Positions 1 to 5,168 of a DNA stretch of 7,385 bases are shown piece by piece. The notes beneath the pieces were generated by a model that saw only the letters and a list, made by a program, of their open reading frames with translations, was not told the origin of the DNA and made no database searches. The position numbers and the translations under genes are program-made. Within the stretch, counting starts at the first letter, position 1. The number at the start of each line of letters is the position of its first letter. The stretch covers positions 1 to 7,385 of the forward strand of contig JAUVLC010000113.1 of assembly GCA_030595925.1 (NCBI GenBank), written 5' to 3'. This DNA is from Clostridia bacterium. GTDB lineage: Bacteria > CBDUZB01 > JAGLHV01.

Positions 1-22
1 CTCCCGTTACTAATATTCGCAT
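1..22 (-). CDS. N-terminus of an NAD(P)-dependent sugar epimerase/dehydratase (SDR family), cut by window edge
   Basis: Reading leftwards from an ATG at 22-20, the seven complete codons give MRILVTG followed by the first base of a likely Gly codon. This is the start of the Rossmann glycine-rich loop (usually GGxGFIG) of extended SDR sugar-nucleotide enzymes, and it matches the first seven residues of RfbB in this window exactly. An AAAGGA ribosome binding site lies at 29-34, 6 nt before the ATG. The gene starts 32 nt after the ugd stop codon, so the two are probably co-transcribed. Behind a UDP-glucose dehydrogenase the usual partners are UDP-glucuronate decarboxylase or UDP-glucuronate 4-epimerase; that assignment is inference from context, and any other SDR sugar enzyme is possible. 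Confidence 0.6.
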
Positions 23-54
23 AATTAATCCTTTCTCTATAAATCTTTTTTAGT

Positions 55-1347
55 TTATTTTGTTCCTATTCCTTCATAGGTAAATCCCTGCTTACGCATT
101 AAAGCAGGATTATACATATTCCTTCCGTCTATTATTACCGGAGTTTTCAATTTTTTCTTAATTTTTTTAAAATCTAATTTCTTAAACTCGTTCCATTCCG
201 TTAAAATAACTAATGCATCGCTATCCTGTGCTGTCAAATACAAATCTTTACAAAAGATAACATTTTTTAATATTTTTTTTGCTTTTTCCATAGCCTGAGG
301 ATCATAAACCTTTATTCTTGCCCCTTCTTTCTGTAACATTTCAATTATGGAAATGGCCGGAGCATTACGCAAATCATCTGTATTGGATTTAAAAGCCAAT
401 CCTAAAATACCTATAGTCTTATCTTTTAAATTCCATATAGCTCTGGTTAATTTTTTGAGCAGGAGATTTTTCTGTTCCTGATTGATTTTTTTTACTACCT
501 TCAATAATTCGAAATTATAACCGTTTTTTTCTGCAATTCGAATAAAAGCAGAAAGATCTTTAGGAAAACAACTTCCGCCAAAACCCACTCCGGCAGAAAG
601 AAATTCAGCTCCAATTCTCCGGTCAAGACCCATTCCTCTGGCTACCTGAGTAACATCAGCCCCCACCCGCTCACAAATATTAGCCACTGCATTAATATAA
701 GATATCTTCATCGCCAAAAAAGAATTTGCCGCATGTTTTATTATCTCCGCACTCTCAATATCCGTAACAATTATCGGAGCACCTAAGGGTTTATATAACT
801 TTTTCATTATCGTTTCTGCCTTTTTACTGTTTACCCCAATTACTATCCTATCCGGATGCATAAAATCCCCAATGGCTGAACCCTCCCGTAAAAATTCAGG
901 ATTAGAAGCTATATCAAAAGATACCTTTTGCTTGTTATATATTTTTACCGTCTGGGCAATTTTTTTTCCTGTTTCCACCGGAACAGTGCTTTTGCTTACA
1001 ATGACCTTGTAACTTTTCATTTGCTGGGCTACTTCCCGGGAAACCGCCTCTACATAACACAAATCTGCTTCGCCATTTTTTCTGGGAGGAGTATTTACAG
1101 CAATAAAAATAATCTCCGAATTTGTTACTCCATCTTTAATGTCGGTAGTAAAATAAAGAAATTTTTTCTGCATTGTTTTCTTCACTAATTCCTTCAGGCC
1201 CGGTTCATAAATGGGAATTTTTCCTTTTTTTAACAAGTCAATTTTTTCTTTATTATTATCAACACAAATAACCTTATTCCCCATACCGGCTAAACATGCT
1301 CCGGTAACTAATCCTACATACCCTGCTCCGATAACACAAACTTTCAT
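55..1347 (-). CDS. ugd: UDP-glucose 6-dehydrogenase
   Basis: This 430-residue cytoplasmic enzyme oxidises UDP-glucose to UDP-glucuronate with two NAD+, supplying uronic acid or pentose precursors for polysaccharides. The N-terminal Rossmann domain begins with GAGYVG (7-12). STVPVETG (120-127) and NPEFLREG (149-156) are family signatures. The central helix carries Lys204 and Asn208 (KHAAN). The catalytic cysteine is Cys260 in GFGGSCFPKD (255-264), with Lys263 and Asp264. The C-terminal UDP-binding domain has GLAFKSNTDDLRNAP (316-330). Length and motifs fit a complete Ugd; UDP-N-acetylmannosamine dehydrogenases are related, but the NPEFLREG/GFGGSCFPKD combination is typical of Ugd. The start is the only plausible one; its AAAGGA site at 1360-1365 is 12 nt away, longer than for its neighbours. 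It follows rfbD after a 260-nt gap holding a palindromic repeat. Confidence 0.95.
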   Translation of the reverse strand: MKVCVIGAGYVGLVTGACLAGMGNKVICVDNNKEKIDLLKKGKIPIYEPGLKELVKKTMQKKFLYFTTDIKDGVTNSEIIFIAVNTPPRKNGEADLCYVEAVSREVAQQMKSYKVIVSKSTVPVETGKKIAQTVKIYNKQKVSFDIASNPEFLREGSAIGDFMHPDRIVIGVNSKKAETIMKKLYKPLGAPIIVTDIESAEIIKHAANSFLAMKISYINAVANICERVGADVTQVARGMGLDRRIGAEFLSAGVGFGGSCFPKDLSAFIRIAEKNGYNFELLKVVKKINQEQKNLLLKKLTRAIWNLKDKTIGILGLAFKSNTDDLRNAPAISIIEMLQKEGARIKVYDPQAMEKAKKILKNVIFCKDLYLTAQDSDALVILTEWNEFKKLDFKKIKKKLKTPVIIDGRNMYNPALMRKQGFTYEGIGTK

Positions 1348-1508
1348 TTTTTAAAAAATTCCTTTCTGGTTTTAGATTCTTAAAAATTCTGCAAAATATT
1401 TTTTTTTACCTTGTCGCCTATCCGTTCTACCTCTGGAAAAAACACTGTAACCTCAATTGTGGTCTGCCGATTTACCGGACTGTCCATTGAAAAAGCCTTT
1501 TTGTTTCT
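1348..1508. other. Intergenic DNA upstream of ugd with a possible gene remnant
   Basis: This spacer between the repeat at 1509-1594 and ugd holds the ugd ribosome binding site and, on the minus strand, a 35-codon open frame (1487 to 1380). Its C-terminal half reads TIEVTVFFPEVERIGDKVKK, which looks protein-like although I do not recognise it. The only start-side signal is a weak AAAAGG 8 nt before its ATG, and the frame stays open back through the repeat to the rfbD stop codon. It is more likely the tail of a gene whose front was replaced by the repeat than a functional small gene. No convincing promoter was identified. Confidence 0.3.
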
Positions 1509-1594
1509 GTCATTGCGGGCCCTTAAGGGCGTGGCAATCTCATTTTTCGATGAGAACGACGAGATTGCTTCGTCGCCCTGCTCCTCGCAACGAC
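1509..1594. repeat. GTCATTGCG-type palindromic repeat, copy A
   Basis: This 86-bp unit starts GTCATTGCG and ends CGCAACGAC, so the ends are near-perfect inverted repeats, with a second nested pair GCAATCTC / GAGATTGC. It aligns without gaps to 3634-3719, with about 74 of 86 positions identical. It begins 13 nt behind the rfbD stop codon. Repeats with this consensus are widespread in bacterial intergenic DNA. Unlike the second copy it has lost the outer inverted arms: on the left only a trace is left (GAAAAAGCCTTTTTGT, 1489-1504) and on the right nothing. Confidence 0.9.
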
Positions 1595-1607
1595 ATAAAA
1601 AAAATGT

Positions 1608-2525
1608 TTATTTAGATTGTAAATAATCAGCAAGAGCTTCTTTCCAGCTTCTCAATTTAGCCCATCCCTCTAAGTTCCAACAAAAATTATCCAGGGTTGA
1701 AAATTTAGGGCGCTTAGCCGGACAATTTAATTTTTCACTTTGAATAGGCTTTACTTCTTTTACCTTTAAATTGTTATCTTTAACTTTTAATTGCTCAACA
1801 ATTTCCCGGGCAAAATCATACCATGAACAATACTCACTATTGGTAATATGCCAAATACCATACGGTCCACTATTTTCCGATTTAGAAAAAGTAACAAGTT
1901 TTTCAATGGCAACAGCTAAATCCTTAGTATAAGTAGGAGAACCGACCTGGTCATTAACCACCTCTAAGTATTCTTTCTCTTTGGCTAAATTTGTAATAGT
2001 ATTTACAAAATTTTTCCCATTTTTTCCGTATAACCATGATGTGCGTACAACATAAAATTTAGTAAGCAGTTTCTGAACATATAGCTCACCGTAATATTTT
2101 GACTTAGCATAGACACTTAAAGGATTAGTCAAATCTAATTCCACATAAGGACACCCTTTTTCACCGTCAAAAACAAAATCCGTGCTAATATATAAAAGTG
2201 TAGAATCAAACCGTTGACAGGCTAAAGCTATATTTCTGGTTCCGAGCATATTTACTTTATATGCCAAATCCCTGTTGGTCTCACACCCATCTACATCGGT
2301 ATAAGCTGCTGTATGTATTACTAATTGGGGATTTACTTTGGTAATTAACTCATAAGTTTTATTCATATCGGTGATATCAAGTTGTTGAAATTTATCCCCG
2401 GTTAAACTTATATTATTATTTTTTCTTACATCCACCCCGTATAATTCGTGTTTAGATTCCAGTTGCCTCCACAAATCCATACCCAGCATTCCACAAACAC
2501 CCGTAATTAAAATCCTCAAAATCAT
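1608..2525 (-). CDS. rfbD: dTDP-4-dehydrorhamnose reductase
   Basis: RfbD (RmlD) reduces dTDP-4-dehydro-L-rhamnose to dTDP-L-rhamnose with NAD(P)H, the final step of the pathway, in the cytoplasm. The 305-residue protein begins with the Rossmann loop GVCGMLG (9-15). It carries STDFVFDG (114-121), the SDR catalytic pair Tyr139 and Lys143 (YAKSK), RTSWLYG (161-167), NDQVGSPTYT (191-200) and the C-terminal RPKFSTLDN (272-280), all characteristic of RmlD. Length is normal for the family. The start overlaps the rfbB stop in an ATGA junction (2522-2525), giving tight translational coupling, with a GGGAAG-like site just upstream inside rfbB. A TTG two codons later would give the shorter MRILITG start, but the ATGA overlap favours the ATG. 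Confidence 0.95.
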   Translation of the reverse strand: MILRILITGVCGMLGMDLWRQLESKHELYGVDVRKNNNISLTGDKFQQLDITDMNKTYELITKVNPQLVIHTAAYTDVDGCETNRDLAYKVNMLGTRNIALACQRFDSTLLYISTDFVFDGEKGCPYVELDLTNPLSVYAKSKYYGELYVQKLLTKFYVVRTSWLYGKNGKNFVNTITNLAKEKEYLEVVNDQVGSPTYTKDLAVAIEKLVTFSKSENSGPYGIWHITNSEYCSWYDFAREIVEQLKVKDNNLKVKEVKPIQSEKLNCPAKRPKFSTLDNFCWNLEGWAKLRSWKEALADYLQSK

Positions 2526-3490
2526 TCACTTCCCTTTTTTAATTTTCCCCACCATTCTTCATTTGTTTTATACCAATTAATTGTCTCCACTAAAAGCTGT
2601 TGGAAATTTTCCTGCGGCTGCCAGCCTAATTCTTTTTTTATCTTTGTACAGTCTACTGCATATCTTCTGTCGTGGCCTAACCGGTCTTCAACCGGTTTAA
2701 TTAATTCCGTTGGCTTATCTAATATTTCTAAAATCATTTTAGTCAATTGAACATTGGTTATTTCATTCTCTCCTCCGATATTATAAATTTCACCTATTTT
2801 CCCTTTGTGCAAAACCAAATCTATTGCCCGGCAATGATCTAAAACATACAACCAATCCCTTACATTCATTCCATCGCCATAAAGAGGAAGTGGTTGATTC
2901 TTTAAAGCATTAGTAACAAATAGAGGAATAACTTTTTCAGGAAATTGATAAGGACCAAAATTGTTAGAAGAACGGGTAATAATAGCCGGAAGATTAAAAG
3001 TAACCCAGTAAGAATAAGCCAATAAATCAGCACTTGCTTTGCTGGAAGAATAAGGACTGGAAGGTTTTAAATTGTCTGTTTCTTTAAAAGAACCTTTTTC
3101 AATAGAACCATAAACCTCATCCGTCGAAATTTGAATATAACGATTGATTTTATTTTTTTTCGCCGCTTCTAATAAACAAAAAGTTCCACAAATATTAGTC
3201 GTAATAAAATCTTTTGCTTCGTTTATTGATTTGTCAACAAAACTTTCCGCCGCAAAATTAATAACAACATCAACATCCTTAACCAATTCATTCACTATTT
3301 TTTCATCACTAATATCACCTTTAACAAATCTATAACGGGAATTATTTTCTACATCTTTTAAATTATCCAAATTACCGCAATAGGTAAGTTTATCCAGATT
3401 AATAATTTTATAATCAGGATATTTGTTCAATATAAACCTGATAAAATTCGAACCAATAAAACCTGCTCCTCCGGTGACTAATATTCTCAT
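2522..3490 (-). CDS. rfbB: dTDP-glucose 4,6-dehydratase
   Basis: RfbB (RmlB) converts dTDP-glucose to dTDP-4-dehydro-6-deoxyglucose with bound NAD+, the second step of dTDP-L-rhamnose synthesis. The 322-residue protein has the Rossmann loop GGAGFIG (7-13), the dehydratase motif STDEVYG (122-128) with Thr123, Asp124 and Glu125, the catalytic Tyr147 and Lys151 (YSSSK), RSSNNFGPYQFPEKVIPLF (173-191), RDWLYVLDH (211-219) and DRLGHDRRYAVD (269-280). These last blocks separate RmlB from other SDR epimerases. A small oddity is AAESFVDKS (80-88), where many homologues have AAESHVDRS. An AAAGGA site (3497-3502) lies 6 nt before the ATG. It is coupled to rfbD by a 4-nt overlap but separated from the epimerase gene by 625 nt of repeats, so it may have its own promoter; none was clear. 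Confidence 0.96.
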   Translation of the reverse strand: MRILVTGGAGFIGSNFIRFILNKYPDYKIINLDKLTYCGNLDNLKDVENNSRYRFVKGDISDEKIVNELVKDVDVVINFAAESFVDKSINEAKDFITTNICGTFCLLEAAKKNKINRYIQISTDEVYGSIEKGSFKETDNLKPSSPYSSSKASADLLAYSYWVTFNLPAIITRSSNNFGPYQFPEKVIPLFVTNALKNQPLPLYGDGMNVRDWLYVLDHCRAIDLVLHKGKIGEIYNIGGENEITNVQLTKMILEILDKPTELIKPVEDRLGHDRRYAVDCTKIKKELGWQPQENFQQLLVETINWYKTNEEWWGKLKKGSE

Positions 3491-3593
3491 AATTTATCCT
3501 TTCTTTATAAATAGTAATGACAAAAATGTTCTATTTTTTTCAACCAGAATAATTATAAATTCATTCCCCTAAGACTATATTACAATTGTAGTT

Positions 3594-3756
3594 GCCTCAT
3601 TTAGAGATTGTTGAAAAAAGCCTTTTTGTCTCTGTCATTGCGAGCCCCCAAAGGCGTGGCAATCTCATTCTCCGACGATAACGACGAGATTGCTTCGTCG
3701 CTTCGTTCCTCGCAACGACACCTTACAGGAGTTTTTCAACAATCTCTTTATGAGGC
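3594..3756. mobile_element. MITE-like element with 25-nt inverted arms enclosing a palindromic repeat
   Basis: The core of the arms is a perfect 16-bp terminal inverted repeat: AGAGATTGTTGAAAAA at 3603-3618 and its reverse complement at 3732-3747. After two mismatched positions the symmetry resumes for seven more base pairs (GCCTCAT at 3594-3600, ATGAGGC at 3750-3756), giving 23 of 25 paired. The inside is the GTCATTGCGAG repeat described separately. There is no room for a transposase, so this would be a non-autonomous element or a large cruciform/hairpin. No direct target duplication is evident. The TTTTTCAACAATCTCT end resembles insertion-sequence termini, but I cannot name the family. Confidence 0.6.
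3634..3719. repeat. GTCATTGCGAG-type palindromic repeat, copy B
   Basis: This 86-bp palindromic unit is the same family as 1509-1594. The ends GTCATTGCGAG (3634-3644) and CTCGCAACGAC (3709-3719) pair at 10 of 11 positions, and GCAATCTC / GAGATTGC form a nested 8-bp stem. It is the interior of the larger inverted-repeat element at 3594-3756. Confidence 0.9.
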
Positions 3757-3858
3757 TTTCTTTGTTATTCATTTTGCTCAATACTTTGATTGCACCCAGG
3801 ATAAGTTCATTCTTTCCCCCATCTACTTAATGAGCAATCGCCTTTTAACATCTTAAAT

Positions 3859-3898
3859 AAATCCCCCTACCCCCCTTTTTCAAAGGGGGAAATTACTT
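3859..3898. repeat. CCCCCTTTTTCAAAGGGGG palindromic repeat, copy D1
   Basis: The unit is 40 nt long and contains an 8-bp stem (CCCCCTTT / AAAGGGGG) with a 3-nt loop, preceded by AAATCCCCC. It differs from the copy at 5096-5135 at one position in 40. It lies in the same orientation as the copies at 4046 and 5096. It lacks the outer GGTA-n-TGTC end found behind those two. Confidence 0.9.
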
Positions 3899-3918
3899 GT
3901 TATTCTAATCCCCTTTTA

Positions 3919-4046
3919 GAGTTGTGCAAAATAACACATTTTGTCATTCCGCACTTGATGCGAAATCTATAATGTTCTTAAATATCAATAGATTCCTGCT
4001 TCCGCAGGAATGACAATAAAGATGAAAAGTCTATTTTGCATAACTC
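3919..4046. mobile_element. MITE-like element with 15-nt inverted arms around a GTCATTCC-type palindrome
   Basis: GAGTTGTGCAAAATA (3919-3933) is the reverse complement of 4032-4046 except at one position, which would be a G-U pair in RNA. Nested inside are GTCATTCC / GGAATGAC (3943-3950, 4007-4014), AATCTAT / ATAGATT (3964-3970, 3988-3994) and a small CCTGC / GCAGG hairpin (3995-4008). GTCATTCC...GGAATGAC repeats are a common bacterial intergenic family. The architecture (unrelated outer arms around a GTCATT palindrome) parallels 3594-3756. It has no coding capacity and seems to interrupt a C-rich repeat. Confidence 0.6.
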
Positions 4047-4110
4047 CTAACCCCCTTTTTCAAAGGGGGAAATTGCTTATCATTTCTTTCATTAAATTTT
4101 CGACATTACC
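4046..4110. repeat. C-rich palindromic repeat D2 with solo transposon-like end
   Basis: The first 33 nt match the copy at 5096-5135 at 32 positions. The similarity to the DUF559-flanking end continues outward for about 40 nt more, ending on the minus strand in GGTAATGTCGAAAAT (4110 to 4096) against GGTAGTGTCAAGAAT at 5168. The end lies five nt from the stop codon of the epimerase gene. It appears to be a solo or remnant end of the same element that carries the DUF559 gene. Its left AAATCCCC arm seems to be displaced to about 3907-3913 by the element at 3919-4046. Confidence 0.75.
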
Positions 4111-4115
4111 TTTTT

Positions 4116-4571
4116 TTATCCGTCTTTTCTGTTCCAATCATAGGGTATCTCATTACTGTGGGCAGGAATCCTAAACTCATCCGGTTCTTTATAATTATAC
4201 ACCTGCGTGGGACAATTTATGCAAATAGCTTCCCCGTCACTGATACATTTAAATCCATGATAAACCAAAAGAGGAATTTGTAAAAGAATAGGATTATGCT
4301 CCCCCATAAAAAACTCATTTACTTCTCCTTTAGTAGAAGAATTATCCCTATCATCGTATAATACTACTTTCATCATTCCTTTCACCACTACAAAGTTATC
4401 TACCTGTTTTTTGTGATAATGCCACCCTTTTACCACTCCCGGATAAGCAGTAGTCATATAAATCTGCCCAAATTTAATAAATAAATCATCATCACTGCGC
4501 AGCATTTCCATCAGTCTTCCCCGTTCATCAGAAATAACTTTTAATTTTTTAACTTTTACTCCTTCAATCAT
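4116..4571 (-). CDS. dTDP-4-dehydrorhamnose 3,5-epimerase-family protein (short cupin form)
   Basis: This 151-residue cupin matches the short RmlC-like family found beside rhamnose genes; RmlC epimerises C3 and C5 of dTDP-4-dehydro-6-deoxyglucose to give dTDP-4-dehydrorhamnose. Recognisable blocks are DERGRLMEMLRSDD (15-28), the KGWHYH strand (48-53) with His51 at the place of the RmlC catalytic histidine, YHGF (104-107), VYNYKEPDEFRI (124-135) and the ending IPYDWNRKDG (142-151). Classical RmlC is about 180 residues, so this form is shorter and its exact substrate is less certain; a different 6-deoxysugar epimerase is possible. A strong AGGAGG (4577-4582) lies 5 nt before the ATG. Position upstream of rfbB-rfbD supports a role in rhamnose synthesis, but 625 nt of repeats intervene. 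Confidence 0.85.
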   Translation of the reverse strand: MIEGVKVKKLKVISDERGRLMEMLRSDDDLFIKFGQIYMTTAYPGVVKGWHYHKKQVDNFVVVKGMMKVVLYDDRDNSSTKGEVNEFFMGEHNPILLQIPLLVYHGFKCISDGEAICINCPTQVYNYKEPDEFRIPAHSNEIPYDWNRKDG

Positions 4572-4658
4572 GTTTTCCTCCTATTTTTTTAAACGGTATT
4601 GTCAAAAATATTCAGTTAATTCATTTATATCTGTAACAATTGCAAAGCTTTTTGTTAA

Positions 4659-4734
4659 AAGTAATTGCCTCCCCCCCCCTTGAAAAAGGATATGATATTA
4701 TCTCCCCCTTTGAAAAAGGGGGTTGGGGGGATTT
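4659..4734. repeat. Inverted C-rich repeat D3: one complete plus one degenerate unit
   Basis: The complete unit (4703-4734) is the reverse complement of the family core, with one mismatch in 32 to 5096-5127. Next to it, 4659-4690 is a shortened, diverged unit in the same orientation, recognisable by its AAGTAATT end and CTTGAAAAAGG but with a C9 homopolymer (4671-4679) in place of CCCCC. The complete unit touches the DUF559 stop codon. Confidence 0.8.
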
Positions 4735-4737
4735 TAT

Positions 4738-5092
4738 TCATATTCTTTCTTTTACTACCTGCTCAATCACTTCCATAACAGAATCCAGTTCTTGCAAAAC
4801 TTGTAAATTGTTAAAACGCAGGACAGATAATCCCTTGTTTTTCAAGTATTTATCTCGTTGTGCATCTTTCCGTTCCTTATCCAATTCCATGTGTTGTGAA
4901 CCATCCACTTCTACTACAATCTTGGGATACATAAAAATCTACAATATAGCTCCCAATAGGCTTCTGCCGATAAAATTGAACCTTCAAAATTTGTTTTCCC
5001 CATAACCGTGCCCATAAGACCCTTTCACTATTTGTCATTTCCCTGCGTAATCGACAAGCATTGTGTTTTAAATTCGCGTTGTATTTTAACAC
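4738..5092 (-). pseudogene. DUF559 (Vsr-like PD-(D/E)XK fold) endonuclease-domain protein, frameshifted
   Basis: The two halves of one DUF559 protein lie in different frames. The first frame (from GTG at 5092) gives LRREMTNSERVLWARL (15-30) and RQKPIGSYIVDFY (42-54); the second, ending at 4738, gives KIVVEVDGSQH, then a basic helix and GLSVLRFNNLQVL. The family order RREMT-SERxLW, RxQxPIGxYIVDF, ExDGxQH, LRFxN is complete, and the intact length would be about 120 residues, normal for the family. The frame changes at about 4924-4933. Homologues usually have two more residues between IVDFY and the VEVDG strand, so a deletion of about 5 nt explains the shift better than a single-base error. Start and ribosome binding site come from the flanking repeat. 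These proteins are predicted nucleases of the Vsr/PD-(D/E)XK type; the biological role is unknown. Confidence 0.85.
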
Positions 5093-5108
5093 CTTAAATC
5101 CCCCTAAC
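5090..5108 (-). promoter_or_regulatory. Ribosome binding site of the DUF559 gene supplied by the repeat
   Basis: On the minus strand the outer G-tract of the repeat (AGGGGG) is followed by ATTTAAG and the GTG start, a spacing of 7 nt. The same G-tract competes with the inner G-tract for pairing with the CCCCC stem, so translation could depend on which hairpin forms; that part is inference. Confidence 0.5.
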
Positions 5109-5168
5109 CCCCTTTTTCAAAGGGGGAAATTACTTTTCATATTTTTTCATCTAATTCTTGACACTACC
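5096..5168. repeat. C-rich palindromic repeat D4 and outer end, upstream of the DUF559 gene
   Basis: The 40-nt core (5096-5135) contains CCCCCTTTTTCAAAGGGGG, an 8-bp stem with a TTC loop. Beyond it the sequence runs to an outer end which on the minus strand reads GGTAGTGTCAAGAAT. The same outer segment is seen at 4096-4110 and, inverted, at 4595-4609. It lies 19 nt from the asnB stop codon. Confidence 0.85.

Larger units (their letters stand above)
3491..4115. other. 625-nt repeat-filled gap between the epimerase gene and rfbB
   Basis: No intact gene is present. From left to right it holds the rfbB leader (3491-3593), a 163-bp inverted-repeat element (3594-3756), about 100 nt of unique DNA, a C-rich palindrome (3859-3898), a second inverted-repeat element (3919-4046) and another C-rich palindrome with a transposon-like end (4046-4110). 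The unique piece has a short minus-strand open frame (3826 down to 3749) reading NELILGAIKVLSKMNNKESL, resembling the first helix of some sensory-domain proteins. It has no start codon and runs straight into the repeat. If real it is a gene scrap. Confidence 0.7.
4595..5168 (-). mobile_element. Putative small mobile element carrying a decayed DUF559 nuclease gene
   Basis: The broken DUF559 gene is bracketed by two inverted copies of the same C-rich repeat: 4703-4734 on one side and 5096-5135 on the other, starting within 4 nt of the gene at both ends. Further out, matching ends face each other: GGTATTGTCAAAAAT at 4595-4609 and, on the opposite strand, GGTAGTGTCAAGAAT from 5168. The enclosed unit is 574 bp. 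Inverted termini plus a nuclease-fold gene that fills the interior suggest a mobile element or a repeat disseminated by its nuclease. No target duplication was found, and mobility is inference. Confidence 0.5.

Noticed and set aside
1411-1626. Plus-strand open frame of 71 codons
   Set aside because: It consists mostly of the translated palindromic repeat and overlaps the rfbD end; there is no ribosome binding site.
3608-3856. Plus-strand open frame of 82 codons
   Set aside because: It begins within an inverted arm and reads through the repeat; the same translated pattern appears at the other copy, so it reflects the repeat, not a gene.
4703-4734. The C-rich hairpins as Rho-independent terminators
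   Set aside because: No T-run follows the stem on either strand at these copies; the sequence after the stem is AAATT or GTT followed by a G-tract.
4877-4932. Programmed frameshifting to make the complete DUF559 protein
   Set aside because: The joined product lacks about two residues at the junction and no stimulatory structure is evident; a small deletion is simpler.
4640-5005. Plus-strand open frame of 121 codons
   Set aside because: It is antisense to the DUF559 gene and runs through the C-rich repeats; the DUF559 motifs on the minus strand explain the region.
3859-5135. CRISPR array made of the recurring C-rich repeats
   Set aside because: The copies are unevenly spaced, occur in both orientations and have genes between them.
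5096-5135. G-quadruplex formation by the GGGGG tracts
   Set aside because: Each unit has only two G-tracts on one strand, too few for an intramolecular quadruplex, and the hairpin competes.
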